This document shows positions 54,488 to 63,542 of a DNA stretch of 64,000 bases, one piece after another. The notes beneath the pieces are model-generated. The model searched no databases and was not told where the DNA came from. It saw nothing but the letters and a program-made list of their open reading frames with translations. The position numbers and the translations under genes were made by a program. This stretch comes from CAILUF01 sp964505265. Lineage in GTDB: Bacteria > Pseudomonadota > Alphaproteobacteria > Rickettsiales > UBA1997. The DNA lies in assembly GCA_964505265.1 (NCBI GenBank), contig CAZDGN010000002.1, positions 76,802-140,801 on the forward strand, read 5' to 3'. How positions within the stretch are numbered: the first letter of the stretch is position 1; each line of letters starts with the position of its first letter.

Positions 54488-55069
54488 TTATTCCTCGGTA
54501 CCAACTCGAACTTTAAGCATAGAATCAGGATTAGAAACTTTTCCATTTGGTCCATCGCCAACTTTAATTTTGTCAACAAATTCCATTCCTTTAATTACAC
54601 GACCAAAAACTGTATATTGATTGTCTAAAAATCTTGAATCTTTGGTAACAATAAAGAATTGACTATTGCCACTATTTGGGTCAGAGGCTCTGGCCATTGA
54701 GACTGCCCCGCGAATATGAGGTTCATCAGAAAATTCAGCTTTTAAATCTGGTAATTTACTTCCACCCATTCCAGTTCCAGTTGGGTCGCCAGTTTGAGCC
54801 ATAAAACCTGGAATCACACGGTGAAAGAAAATGCCATCATAAAATTTTTGACGAGCTAATGTTTTAATGCGATTGACATGGTTTGGAGCAATATTTGGAA
54901 GAAGTTGAATCACAACCCTGCCTTGCTTTAGATCAATATAAAGTATGTTTTCGGGGTCTTGATATTTTTGATTTTGGGCATTTGCTTGAGAGTTTGAATT
55001 TGTCATAAGGCAAAAAATTAAATTAATAATTGCAAAAAATTGAAATAGTTTTTTTAAGGAGTTTTTCAT
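54488..55069 (-). CDS. Periplasmic cyclophilin-type peptidyl-prolyl isomerase
   Basis: A 193-residue protein with a signal peptide (about residues 1-30, cleaved near ANA-QN). The cyclophilin core has FYDGIFFHRVIPGFMAQTGDPTGTG and SMARASDPNSGNSQFFI with the catalytic Arg and Gln residues. It assists folding of exported proteins, along with DsbA and DsbB in this window. It may correspond to PpiA, but sequence is close to the broader bacterial cyclophilin group. Confidence 0.92.
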   Translation of the reverse strand: MKNSLKKLFQFFAIINLIFCLMTNSNSQANAQNQKYQDPENILYIDLKQGRVVIQLLPNIAPNHVNRIKTLARQKFYDGIFFHRVIPGFMAQTGDPTGTGMGGSKLPDLKAEFSDEPHIRGAVSMARASDPNSGNSQFFIVTKDSRFLDNQYTVFGRVIKGMEFVDKIKVGDGPNGKVSNPDSMLKVRVGTEE

Positions 55070-55237
55070 GAGTAATTAATTAAAAAATTTAAAAAGATTA
55101 ACAAATTTATTAATTTTAAAAGATAGTTTTATTTATTCAATTATTTATTTTATAATCTAAAATTATCTCTAGTTTTTAAATTTTTATGATGTAAAATTAT
55201 TTAATGCAACCTCGATATTAATTTAATTAAATCAAAT

Positions 55238-55690
55238 ATGTCACTAAATAAAGTAACCTTAATTGGAAATTTGGGTCAAGACCCCGAAGTGCGCTCAACA
55301 CAAAATGGCGGAGAGATTGCAACATTTTCTATTGCCACCACAGAAAGCTGGAAAGATAAAAACACCGGCGAAAGAAAGGATAAAACCGAATGGCATCGCA
55401 TCGTTATTTATTCTCAAGGTTTGGTTGGAATTGCCAAGAATTATTTAAAAAAAGGTTCAAAAATTTACATCGAAGGATCTTTACAAACCCGTAAATGGAC
55501 TGATAACCAAGGCATTGAGCGTTATACAACCGAAGTAGTTTTGCAGAATTATAATTCTAATTTGCAAATGTTGGATAGTCGCGATCGTGCTGGTGGTTCA
55601 ATGTCTGACAATGGCTATAATCAATCATCATCTGGCAAAAAAAACAATGATGTTATGATTGAAGAAAATGACGATGAAATTCCTTTTTAG
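55238..55690 (+). CDS. ssb: Single-stranded DNA-binding protein
   Basis: A 150-residue OB-fold protein. SLNKVTLIGNLGQDPEVRST at the start, WHRIVIYSQ and YIEGSLQTRKWTD are typical, then a Gly/Ser/Asn linker and the acidic tip DDEIPF that recruits partner proteins. It is divergent from the cyclophilin gene with a 168-bp spacer and is followed by nuoG after 22 nt. Confidence 0.97.
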   Translation: MSLNKVTLIGNLGQDPEVRSTQNGGEIATFSIATTESWKDKNTGERKDKTEWHRIVIYSQGLVGIAKNYLKKGSKIYIEGSLQTRKWTDNQGIERYTTEVVLQNYNSNLQMLDSRDRAGGSMSDNGYNQSSSGKKNNDVMIEENDDEIPF

Positions 55691-55712
55691 TTTTAATATT
55701 ATATAATTTAAC

Positions 55713-57758
55713 ATGGTTAAAATTTCTATTAACGGTGCAAATCACGAAGTTCCAAATGGAATTACTATAATACAAGCTTGCGAAATTGCTGGCATTGAAA
55801 TCCCGCGTTTTTGCTATCACGAAAGATTAGCAATTGCAGGAAATTGCCGTATGTGTTTAGTTGAAGTGGCAGGTGGTCCGCCAAAACCAGTAGCTTCTTG
55901 TGCTATGCCCGTTAATGAAAATATGCAAATCTTCACCGATACGCCGATGGTAAAAAAAGCTCGTGAAGGAGTAATGGAATTTTTGCTTGCCAATCACCCG
56001 CTAGATTGTCCAATTTGCGATCAAGCTGGCGAGTGCGATTTGCAAGACCAAGCTTACCAATATGGCAAGGGTGAGGGTGAATATGATGAATTTAAGAGAG
56101 CGGTTAAAGACAAAGAAATGGGACCGCTAATTAAAACACAAATGACAAGATGTATTCATTGCACTAGATGTGTTAGGTTTATTGAAGATGTCGCTGGAAC
56201 TACTGAAATTGGTGCGGTTAATCGAGGCGAGCATATGGAAATTACCACTTACCTCGAAAAAAATGTAACCTCCGAATTATCTGGTAATGTCATTGATTTA
56301 TGTCCAGTTGGAGCCTTAACTTCAAAGCCTTACGCCTTTAAAGCCAGAAGTTGGGAATTAAAAAAGACCGAAACTATCGATGTTATGGACGGTCTTGGCT
56401 CGAATATCAGGGTTGATTCTCGTGGTCTTGAAGTTTTAAGAATTTTACCGCGTTTAAATGAAGAGATTAACGAAGAATGGCTTGGCGATAAGTCAAGATT
56501 TTGCTATGATGGCTTTAAATATCAAAGATTGGATAAGCCATATTTAAAAATCGACGGCAAATTTAAGGAAGTAAGTTTTGATGAATCATATCAAAAAATT
56601 GCTGAATTAATTTCTAGTTTAAAACCATCTGAAATTGGGGCTTTAAGTAGCTCTCTCTCGTCGCTCAATGATATTTTTGCTTTAAAAAACTTGCTTGATA
56701 ATTTAGGTTCAAAAAACTATGAATGTCGTTTAGCAAATCAAAAATTAAATTCAAAAAATTTAAACGAAGCATTGTTTAACACCAAAATTTCTGGAATTGA
56801 CAATGCCGATACTTGCTTATTAATTGGCATTAATCCAAAGAAAGATGCTCCCGTTTTAAATGCTCGCATAAGAAAAAGAACATTAAACAAAAAATTTGTC
56901 GTGGCTAGTATTGGCGATGATTTGGATTTAACTTATAAACATCAAAATTTAGGCGATGATTTAAAAATTTTGCAAGAAATTTTAGATGGTAATCACGATT
57001 ATTGCAAAATTCTTGATTCCAATAAAAATCATATGTTAATAATTGGCGAAGATGTAGCGAGTCATGAAGATGGCGAACAAATTATTAAAATTTGTAAAGC
57101 TATTGCTACAAAATATAATTTTATCAAAGATGGTTGGAATGGATTTAATTTCTTAGCAAAATCCACAGGTCTAATTAATGGTTTAAGTCTTGGATTTACT
57201 TGCGATAATGGCATCAATAATATTTTAGAAAAAGTGCAATCTAATGAAATTAAATTAGTTTTCTTGCATAATGTCGATGATGAAATTGAGTTGTCGAAAC
57301 TTGAGAAAGCCTTTGTAGTTTATATTGGAACTAATGGTGATAAAGCGGTTAACATTGCTAATTTGATTTTACCTGCTTCAAATTATGTTGAAAAAGATGG
57401 CTATTACATAAATATTGAAGGTAGAATTCAAAAGGCCAGAAGAGCGGTTTTTGCTCCAAATTTGGCTAAAAACGATATAGATATTTTTATCGATATTGCC
57501 AAAAAAATTGGTCTTGAATTATGTTTTTCAAATGAAGATGAATTATGTCATGAGATGAATAAAATTCACGGATTTGGCAATTATCATAACTTTCTTGAAT
57601 ATATTCAAAATGAAGGTGGGAAGTTAAAAATTTCTAATGATAATAAATTTAATTTAGGTTCGCAAAAACTGAAAATTAAGGATTATGACTATTATCTTAC
57701 CAACGCCATAACCAGATCTTCAAGAACACTTAATAAATGCAGTTTGGAAAATAAATAA
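55713..57758 (+). CDS. nuoG: NADH-quinone oxidoreductase subunit G
   Basis: A 681-residue peripheral arm subunit of complex I. The 2Fe-2S motif CYHERLAIAGNCRMCLVEV, the 4Fe-4S motif DCPICDQAGECDLQD and CIHCTRCVRF are in the first 220 residues; the molybdopterin-oxidoreductase-like domain follows. Length is typical for alphaproteobacteria. It stands without nuoH/nuoI, between ssb and rpsP, so complex I genes are split in this genome. Confidence 0.96.
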   Translation: MVKISINGANHEVPNGITIIQACEIAGIEIPRFCYHERLAIAGNCRMCLVEVAGGPPKPVASCAMPVNENMQIFTDTPMVKKAREGVMEFLLANHPLDCPICDQAGECDLQDQAYQYGKGEGEYDEFKRAVKDKEMGPLIKTQMTRCIHCTRCVRFIEDVAGTTEIGAVNRGEHMEITTYLEKNVTSELSGNVIDLCPVGALTSKPYAFKARSWELKKTETIDVMDGLGSNIRVDSRGLEVLRILPRLNEEINEEWLGDKSRFCYDGFKYQRLDKPYLKIDGKFKEVSFDESYQKIAELISSLKPSEIGALSSSLSSLNDIFALKNLLDNLGSKNYECRLANQKLNSKNLNEALFNTKISGIDNADTCLLIGINPKKDAPVLNARIRKRTLNKKFVVASIGDDLDLTYKHQNLGDDLKILQEILDGNHDYCKILDSNKNHMLIIGEDVASHEDGEQIIKICKAIATKYNFIKDGWNGFNFLAKSTGLINGLSLGFTCDNGINNILEKVQSNEIKLVFLHNVDDEIELSKLEKAFVVYIGTNGDKAVNIANLILPASNYVEKDGYYINIEGRIQKARRAVFAPNLAKNDIDIFIDIAKKIGLELCFSNEDELCHEMNKIHGFGNYHNFLEYIQNEGGKLKISNDNKFNLGSQKLKIKDYDYYLTNAITRSSRTLNKCSLENK

Positions 57759-57784
57759 TCTATTCAAAATTTGCCTTTATAAAA

Positions 57785-57817
57785 CTAAATCAAAATTTTT
57801 TAAAAAAATTTGATTTA
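57785..57817 (+). terminator. Possible nuoG terminator hairpin
   Basis: AAATCAAAATTTTTT at 57787-57801 pairs with AAAAAAATTTGATTT (57802-57816) with one bulge. It is AT-only, so weak, and lies 28 nt after the nuoG stop. Confidence 0.4.
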
Positions 57818-57988
57818 AAAATATAAAAAACCACCTTGCTTTTGAATTTAAAACCATTAAAATTAAAAAAATACATATCAAATTATTAATCTTTTGAATT
57901 AAATTTTTAATATTTTAAAAATTTTGATCAACAGATGGTAGTTTGATTTTACAATATCAACATTAAACAATTTTTTAATAATTTTAAA

Positions 57989-58348
57989 ATGATTAAAATT
58001 CGTCTCTCCCGTGGCGGTAGAAAAAACCTCCCTTATTATCGTATTTTGGCAACTAACAGCACTTCGCCACGCGATTCTAAATTTCTTGAAAAACTCGGTA
58101 CATATAATCCACTATTAGGCGATACCGATGAAAAAAGAGTTACTATCGATAAGGATAGAGCTGAATATTGGCTATCTGTTGGTGCTAAACCAACTGAAAA
58201 AGTTGCCAAATTTTTAATTAATCTTGGAGTTAAAGGGGCAGAAAAATATAAACCTGCCTTCAAAAATAAACCAAAGGGTTCAAATCTTAAAAAGAAAGCT
58301 CAAGAAAAACTAGCTAAAGAATTAGAAGCTAAGAAAGAACAAGCATAA
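57989..58348 (+). CDS. rpsP: 30S ribosomal protein S16
   Basis: A 119-residue protein starting MIKIRLSRGGRKNLPYYRI and containing LGTYNPL and WLSVGAKPTEKV. The C-terminal third is a lysine-rich helix as in alphaproteobacterial S16. It is not next to rimM, trmD or ffh here. It has its own terminator. Confidence 0.97.
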   Translation: MIKIRLSRGGRKNLPYYRILATNSTSPRDSKFLEKLGTYNPLLGDTDEKRVTIDKDRAEYWLSVGAKPTEKVAKFLINLGVKGAEKYKPAFKNKPKGSNLKKKAQEKLAKELEAKKEQA

Positions 58349-58648
58349 TTATAGTCATCGAAATGATCAAACTAAAAAGCCGATATCCAAAATATCGGTT
58401 TTTTTTAAATTAGAATCAGCAAAATATAACGGCTCAAGAATAGAATCCATCAATTAAATATTACAAATCAAATTTTGCCTTTTGGGCAAAAAATCTAAAA
58501 AAAGCCTTAAATCATATTGGTATATTATTTTATTTCTAGATTTTATTCCAAAATCAAGGCTTTTCAAGGTTATAGCAATGCCGAAGAAAGATAATTTTGC
58601 TAAAAACTGTCAATATTTGTAAAAATTTGTAAACTATATAACTATAAA
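58349..58648 (+). other. Intergenic 300 bp with inverted repeats
   Basis: Beyond the rpsP terminator there is a short hairpin TTTTGCC/GGCAAAA (58473-58491) and a spaced inverted repeat AAAAGCCTT (58500-58508) and AAGGCTTTT (58556-58564) around 47 bp of AT-rich sequence. No ORF. It could be a remnant of a small mobile element. Confidence 0.4.
58374..58407 (+). terminator. Rho-independent terminator after rpsP
   Basis: Stem CCGATAT (58380-58386) with ATATCGG (58392-58398), loop CCAAA, flanked by A and T runs. It is 26-59 nt after the stop. Confidence 0.88.
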
Positions 58649-58855
58649 ATGCAAACCAAAATTCATAATAATAGGACTCAAAAACATCTCGGATATGATG
58701 AGTCATTGTTTATATGTAAGCAATATCAAGATAATGCAGCAAAACAACAACCAAGCATATTAGATGTTTTGAATTCGGATAAGGCTATTAATCCGGCATA
58801 TAAATTGCAAAGCTTTAGGGATATTTATAATGAACAGATTAATGCTCCTTTTTAA
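58649..58855 (+). CDS. Small hypothetical protein (possibly first half of an interrupted gene)
   Basis: A 68-residue hydrophilic protein, starting MQTKIHNNRTQKHLGYDES. No family is recognised. The stop at 58853-58855 is followed in the same frame by a further 63 sense codons encoding a polar stretch and a membrane helix, so the ORF may be the 5' half of a longer gene broken by a nonsense change. Confidence 0.45.
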   Translation: MQTKIHNNRTQKHLGYDESLFICKQYQDNAAKQQPSILDVLNSDKAINPAYKLQSFRDIYNEQINAPF

Positions 58856-58879
58856 CATTGTAAGCAATATGCTAATTTC

Positions 58880-59047
58880 TTGAATGAAAGAAATGATTTA
58901 AGTTTTGATAGATTATTAAATAGCATTTTTAAAATTACGATTAGTGTTTGTGCATTTGGTGCAGCTATGTACTTTATGAGACCAGGCTCAGATGCATTAG
59001 AACCAACATTGCAACCAGTTAGATTAACAACTTTACATAGAAGCTAA
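58880..59047 (+). CDS. Candidate small membrane protein in the same frame after the stop
   Basis: From a TTG at 58880 the frame encodes 55 residues: NERNDLSFDRLLNSIFK, a hydrophobic helix (ITISVCAFGAAMYFM) and a polar tail ending LTTLHRS. It could be a separate small gene or the C-terminal half of the preceding ORF. No Shine-Dalgarno signal was seen. The stop codon overlaps the 3' end of the reverse-strand lipoprotein gene by 4 nt. Confidence 0.3.
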   Translation: MNERNDLSFDRLLNSIFKITISVCAFGAAMYFMRPGSDALEPTLQPVRLTTLHRS

Positions 59048-59544
59048 TAAGAGATTAGCCCAGAACCCCTTACTGCAATATGGTTTTTTACAGCGTAAAG
59101 GGTATATAAATCTTTTAACACAATGTCGTAATTAGTGAGGATTTTTTCAGAGTTGGGTGTGTCGTAATGTATAACTTCTACATCAAAATCTTTAAGATAA
59201 ATTTGTACATAATTAAAAACTTTAGGGTTAAAATAGCTTGGCATATCATTTGGCATTAGGGTGAAACTTTTATAGACATCCTCGCTTAGCTGATTTTTCC
59301 ATTTTACAAAAATTCTACCAAAAAAATCATCTTGGTTTTGGGTTGTAAAAGATTGACCCCGAGTTAGTCCTGGTTCAAGACTTTCTAGTCTTAAAACATA
59401 TTTTGGAAATTTAATTTGAATATTGTCGATTTTATGACTAGATAGGTTGCTGATATAAATTGTCGGACTTTCTGTTCTTGTATTTGTGTTGCAAGAGGTA
59501 ATGAAAATTAATAAAAATAGGTGTAATAATATTTTTTTATTCAT
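59044..59544 (-). CDS. Lipoprotein of unknown function
   Basis: A 166-residue protein from the ATG at 59544, which starts a lipoprotein signal peptide with lipobox FITSC; an upstream in-frame codon at 59580 would add a poorly hydrophobic leader. The mature part is predicted to be beta-rich (ESPTIYISNLSSHKIDNIQI, FNYVQIYLKDFDVEVIHYD). No family recognised. It overlaps the glycosyltransferase stop by 8 nt, so the two are co-transcribed and may both serve the outer envelope. Confidence 0.7.
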   Translation of the reverse strand: MNKKILLHLFLLIFITSCNTNTRTESPTIYISNLSSHKIDNIQIKFPKYVLRLESLEPGLTRGQSFTTQNQDDFFGRIFVKWKNQLSEDVYKSFTLMPNDMPSYFNPKVFNYVQIYLKDFDVEVIHYDTPNSEKILTNYDIVLKDLYTLYAVKNHIAVRGSGLISY

Positions 59545-60325
59545 AATTATTCTTAAATTTAATTGCCTCAAATTCCTCACGAATTTTAACCATCTTCAAG
59601 AATCTAGAGAAAGCGTAAAGATAGCTGTAAATTATTCCATTGAAACCATAAATAAAATATCTTCTAACAAAAAATGCCTTAAAAAAAGCCAAAGTTGGAG
59701 CCAATAAAATTTTAAAAAAACTTACATTTTTATTTTTAAGAACTGCGTCTTTAGACTGCATTGTTGAGTAAGAATTGATTTTATCAACCCAATGCGAAAA
59801 ATCCCGAAAAGATTGATGATAGATTATGTTATGAAGCTGTAAAATTTTATAGTTGGAATCTTTAAGTATCACCGAGTCATGAACTGATGAATTTTTGAAT
59901 CCAGCAAAATTTTTATTGTAAAGACGCAGCTGATTATAATAATAAGCTAATCGATGAGGTTTGAGTTCAAAACGAAATTTATTAACAATCTTAACCCTAA
60001 ATCCCGCAACTTCTGGTTGAATTTCTTGGTTAAAAATTTCCTTAATTTCATTTGCAAGCTCAGGCGAAACCTCTTCATCGGCATCAATATTTAACAGCCA
60101 TTGATTTTTACAAATATTTTCACCAAATATTTTTTGCGGTCCATAGCCTTGCCAAGGGTTAAATATAAATTTTACTTGTAATTCATCGCAAATTTTTTTG
60201 GTATTATCGGTGCTTCCAGAGTCTATTATTATGATTTCGTCGGCAAAACTTTTGACTGATTGAATTATTTTGCCAATTCTATCGGCTTCATTTTTGGTGA
60301 TAATAAAAACTGAAATTGGTGTCAT
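59537..60325 (-). CDS. Glycosyltransferase family 2, WaaE/KdtX-like
   Basis: A 262-residue GT-A enzyme. ISVFIITKNEADRIGKIIQS, EIIIIDSGSTDNT, FNPWQGYGPQKIFGE and the metal-binding NIDADEEVSPEL are conserved in LPS core glucosyltransferases such as WaaE. There is a C-terminal amphipathic region. It likely acts on lipid A core or another envelope glycan; the acceptor is unknown. Confidence 0.85.
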   Translation of the reverse strand: MTPISVFIITKNEADRIGKIIQSVKSFADEIIIIDSGSTDNTKKICDELQVKFIFNPWQGYGPQKIFGENICKNQWLLNIDADEEVSPELANEIKEIFNQEIQPEVAGFRVKIVNKFRFELKPHRLAYYYNQLRLYNKNFAGFKNSSVHDSVILKDSNYKILQLHNIIYHQSFRDFSHWVDKINSYSTMQSKDAVLKNKNVSFFKILLAPTLAFFKAFFVRRYFIYGFNGIIYSYLYAFSRFLKMVKIREEFEAIKFKNNYE

Positions 60326-60444
60326 AAAGATATTGATTTAATTTTAAATATTCTTAAATTATTATAATGTAAAGAATAAAATAATTTTTTGTAAAAAATC
60401 CATAAATTAATTTACCTTTATTAAATTATTACTCAAATTAAAAT

Positions 60445-61227
60445 ATGAAAAAAAATCACAAAAAAAAACTGGCATTAATCATTATTGCTGTCGTTATTAT
60501 TGGATTTGTGGCTCTTGTAATCCATAATTATAAAACCAAAACCTCGTTCAAATATAATAGCACGGCAAATGCATCTGCTCCCGTCCAAAATTCTCAAGAT
60601 CCTGTTAATCAGGCTATAGTCGAAGATTCTAAAGCTCAAGAAGAATCCAGAAAAAATAGCGAATTATTAAAAATTCTACCCGAAGATTATGTTTTAGGCG
60701 ATAGAAATGCTAAAGTTTTAATGATCGAATATGCATCGCTTTCTTGCCCGCACTGTGCTACATTTGTTCGCGAATCATTCGATAAATTAAAAACCGAATA
60801 TATCGAAAATGGCAAAATAGCATTTGTCTTTAGAAATTTTCCACTAAATCACCCTGCGCTCGCTGGCGCAATGGTTTCAAATTGTCAAGCTCAAATGCAA
60901 GACTCAATAGAAAAAGCCTCGGAAAAATATTACAGCGCTACCAAAATTTTATTTAGAACCCAAGATAGCTGGGCATTTGACCAAAAATTTATTGAAAAAC
61001 TCGAATCAATTTTTGTGCTTGATGGCATGAGTAGTGAAAAATTTAAAGAATGTATCAACAACAAAGATTTACAAGAAAAAATCTTGAAACATCGTATGGA
61101 AGTTGCCAAAAATCTTATGCTAAAATCAACCCCAAGTTTTTTCATCAATGGGGAGCTTTCCGAAGGTTATGTTGATTATTTAACCCTCAAAAAAATTATT
61201 GATAAAAAATTAGCCGAGGCAAATTAA
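60445..61227 (+). CDS. DsbA-like thiol:disulfide interchange protein
   Basis: A 260-residue membrane-anchored thioredoxin-fold protein. One N-terminal helix (about residues 8-27), a polar linker and the DsbA fold with CPHC (C101, C104), FRNFPLNHPALAGA and the cis-Pro TPSFFING. It oxidises cysteine pairs in exported proteins, to be recharged by DsbB (16822). The layout is typical of rickettsial DsbA-family proteins. mlaF follows directly. Confidence 0.9.
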   Translation: MKKNHKKKLALIIIAVVIIGFVALVIHNYKTKTSFKYNSTANASAPVQNSQDPVNQAIVEDSKAQEESRKNSELLKILPEDYVLGDRNAKVLMIEYASLSCPHCATFVRESFDKLKTEYIENGKIAFVFRNFPLNHPALAGAMVSNCQAQMQDSIEKASEKYYSATKILFRTQDSWAFDQKFIEKLESIFVLDGMSSEKFKECINNKDLQEKILKHRMEVAKNLMLKSTPSFFINGELSEGYVDYLTLKKIIDKKLAEAN

Positions 61228-61230
61228 TTG

Positions 61231-61995
61231 ATGTCTAATAAAATTGTAATTTCTAATTTATGCAAAAATTTTGGTTCAAAAGAAGTTTTGCAAGGAATTA
61301 ATATTTCCATTGAAAAAGGTAAATCTTTGGTGATTTTAGGTGGCTCTGGCAGTGGCAAGTCGGTGATGATAAAGCTAATTTCTTCTCTGATGGAGCCGAG
61401 TTCTGGTTCAATTAAAATTGATGATATCGAGGTTGCCAACATTAAAAATAAAGACCGAGATAAATTGATGTCAAAATTTGGTTTTTTGTTTCAAGGAGGC
61501 GCGTTATTTGACTCACTTTCGATTTGGGAAAATGTGGCTTTTCGTTTGATCCATCAAAATAAAATGTCAAAAATTGAAGCCAAAAAAATCGCTATTAATA
61601 AATTAAATTCAGTTGGACTAAGCTCAAAAGTTATAGATTTATTGCCATCGGAGCTTTCTGGTGGTATGCAAAAAAGAGTTTCGTTGGCACGGGCAATTGC
61701 GAGCAATCCAGAAATAATTTTCTTTGATGAGCCCACAACTGGTCTTGACCCAATTATGGCCGATGTTATCAATAATTTGATTATCGCTAATTCTAAAGAG
61801 TTAGGCGCAACAACCATTACAATTACCCACGATATGCAATCCGCTAAAAAAATCGCTGATAAGGTTGCTATGCTTTATCAAGGCAAAATTATTTGGCATA
61901 ATGATGTCAAGAATTTAGAAAACTCTGGCAATGATTTTGTTGACCAATTCATCAATGGCCGAGCAGAAGGACCTATCAATTTTTTAAGCAATTAA
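61231..61995 (+). CDS. mlaF: Phospholipid ABC transporter ATP-binding protein MlaF
   Basis: A 254-residue ABC ATPase. Walker A GGSGSGKS, the MlaF-specific FQGGALFDSLSIWENV after the Q loop, signature LSGGMQKRVSLARA and Walker B IIFFDEPTTGLDP. It would power MlaFEDB retrograde phospholipid transport that keeps outer-membrane asymmetry. A TTG codon precedes the ATG. mlaE and mlaD are not adjacent; dsbA is upstream. Confidence 0.9.
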   Translation: MSNKIVISNLCKNFGSKEVLQGINISIEKGKSLVILGGSGSGKSVMIKLISSLMEPSSGSIKIDDIEVANIKNKDRDKLMSKFGFLFQGGALFDSLSIWENVAFRLIHQNKMSKIEAKKIAINKLNSVGLSSKVIDLLPSELSGGMQKRVSLARAIASNPEIIFFDEPTTGLDPIMADVINNLIIANSKELGATTITITHDMQSAKKIADKVAMLYQGKIIWHNDVKNLENSGNDFVDQFINGRAEGPINFLSN

Positions 61996-62330
61996 TTTAT
62001 TTTAAAAAACTAAAAAATCCTTTATTTCAAAAAAATCGTAAATTTTGAAATAACTAAGCAAAATCCCATTGTTATTTCAAAAATCCTCGCTAAACTGAAA
62101 TAAGAAATAATTCGATATAAATATTATATAAATTTTATGAAAGTTTCATAAAAAACTTTGCGAAGAAAGATGATTTAAAATCAAGCGGGTTAAGCTTTAT
62201 CATTGAAGAGAAGTGGATTTATTATTTTAGTGCCAACTAATTTAAAATCTGAAAAACTGGCAATGTTTTTTAAAAAATGTTGTTTAAAAGCATAATTTCA
62301 TAAATTCTTAAATTCCAAAATTCACAAAAG
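61996..62330 (+). other. Intergenic 335 bp with recurrent TTATTTCA hairpins
   Basis: Four copies of TTATTTCA in alternating orientation form two stems: 62022-62032 with 62043-62053 (11 bp perfect) and 62072-62079 with 62096-62103. A third palindrome, TTTATGAAA/TTTCATAAA with a 1-nt centre, is at 62134-62152. The first may terminate mlaF. No ORF. Confidence 0.5.
62022..62053 (+). terminator. Possible mlaF terminator hairpin
   Basis: Perfect 11-bp stem TTATTTCAAAA with TTTTGAAATAA and a 10-nt loop, 27 nt after the mlaF stop. No strong T tract follows, so termination is uncertain. Confidence 0.4.
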
Positions 62331-63542
62331 ATGAAAAATAATAAAAATATTGCAATTATTGGTGGCGGGCCCAGCGGTTTGATGGCTGCTGAAATTATTG
62401 CAAGTGCTGGTCTAAAGGTCACGATTTATGACGCAATGCCAACGGTTGGTCGTAAATTTTTGCTGGCTGGAAGAGGGGGTTTAAATCTTACTCACAGCGA
62501 AGATTTGGAAAAATTTACCTCCCGTTATTTTGCGAGTTCAAATTGGCTCAAGCCCTATATTGAAGGTTTCAATCCGCAAAAATTACGAAAATGGTGCGAA
62601 GAATTGGGCGAAGAAACTTTCGTTGGCACCAGTGGCAGAGTATTTCCACGCAATATGAAGGCTTCAGTATTGCTTCGAGCTTGGCTTAAAAGGTTGGATA
62701 ATCTTGGTGTCAATTTTTGTCTTCGTCATTCTTGGCAAGGTTTTGATAAGGATGATTTGATATTTAGCGATTCGCAAGAAAAAATAATTAAAGTAAAGAC
62801 AGACGCAACCCTGCTAGCACTTGGTGGAGCCTCTTGGCCACATCTTGGCTCAAATGGCTCATGGGTTGGTATTCTTGCAAAATATGGAGTAAAAATTGCC
62901 GAATTGCGCCCATCAAATTGTGGTTTTGTGACTAATTGGTCGCAATATTTGATAGATAAATTTGCGGGAACTCCTTTAAAATCGGTGGCAATTAGGCATC
63001 AAGAATTTTCTCAAAAAGGCGAAATAATTTTAACTAAACAAGGAATTGAAGGAGGTGCAGTTTATGCCTTATCTTCTAGCCTGCGCGAGGCAATCAAAAG
63101 CGAAGGCAAGGCGGTTTTATATTTAGATTTGCGACCAGAAATGTCCATCGCCAATTTAGCGCAAAAACTGCAAATTCGTAGTAAAAAATCGCTCAGCAAT
63201 TATTTACGCAAAGCAGGATTTTCTGAAGTGGCAAGCGTTTTGCTCAATGAATTAATTCCAAAAAACCAACTTGCAAATGCCGATTCTGAAATGTTGGCGA
63301 ATTATCTAAAAAATTTACCAATCACATTAATTTCAACTACCGATATTGCCCGAGCCATTTCAACAGCTGGTGGGGTGAAGCACGAATCTGTCGATGAAAA
63401 TTTTATGTTAAAAGCCAAAAGCGGAGTTTTTGTGGCAGGGGAAATGCTTGACTGGGAAGCGCCAACGGGAGGATATTTATTGCAAGGATGCTTTAGCACA
63501 GGTGTTGGAGCCGCAAAAGGACTGTTAGATTATATTAAGTAA
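62331..63542 (+). CDS. HI0933-family FAD-dependent oxidoreductase
   Basis: A 403-residue flavoprotein. The Rossmann GGGPSGLMAAEIIASAGLKV, GRKFLLAGRGGLNLTHSE and the C-terminal TAGGVKHESV, GEMLDWEAPTGGYLLQGCF blocks are typical of the HI0933/YhiN group (BaiN/RdsA relatives). Substrate unknown; a NAD(P)H-dependent reductase role is likely. The subgroup with about 400 residues is common in alphaproteobacteria. It is preceded by a 335-bp gap and followed by repeats. Confidence 0.9.
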   Translation: MKNNKNIAIIGGGPSGLMAAEIIASAGLKVTIYDAMPTVGRKFLLAGRGGLNLTHSEDLEKFTSRYFASSNWLKPYIEGFNPQKLRKWCEELGEETFVGTSGRVFPRNMKASVLLRAWLKRLDNLGVNFCLRHSWQGFDKDDLIFSDSQEKIIKVKTDATLLALGGASWPHLGSNGSWVGILAKYGVKIAELRPSNCGFVTNWSQYLIDKFAGTPLKSVAIRHQEFSQKGEIILTKQGIEGGAVYALSSSLREAIKSEGKAVLYLDLRPEMSIANLAQKLQIRSKKSLSNYLRKAGFSEVASVLLNELIPKNQLANADSEMLANYLKNLPITLISTTDIARAISTAGGVKHESVDENFMLKAKSGVFVAGEMLDWEAPTGGYLLQGCFSTGVGAAKGLLDYIK

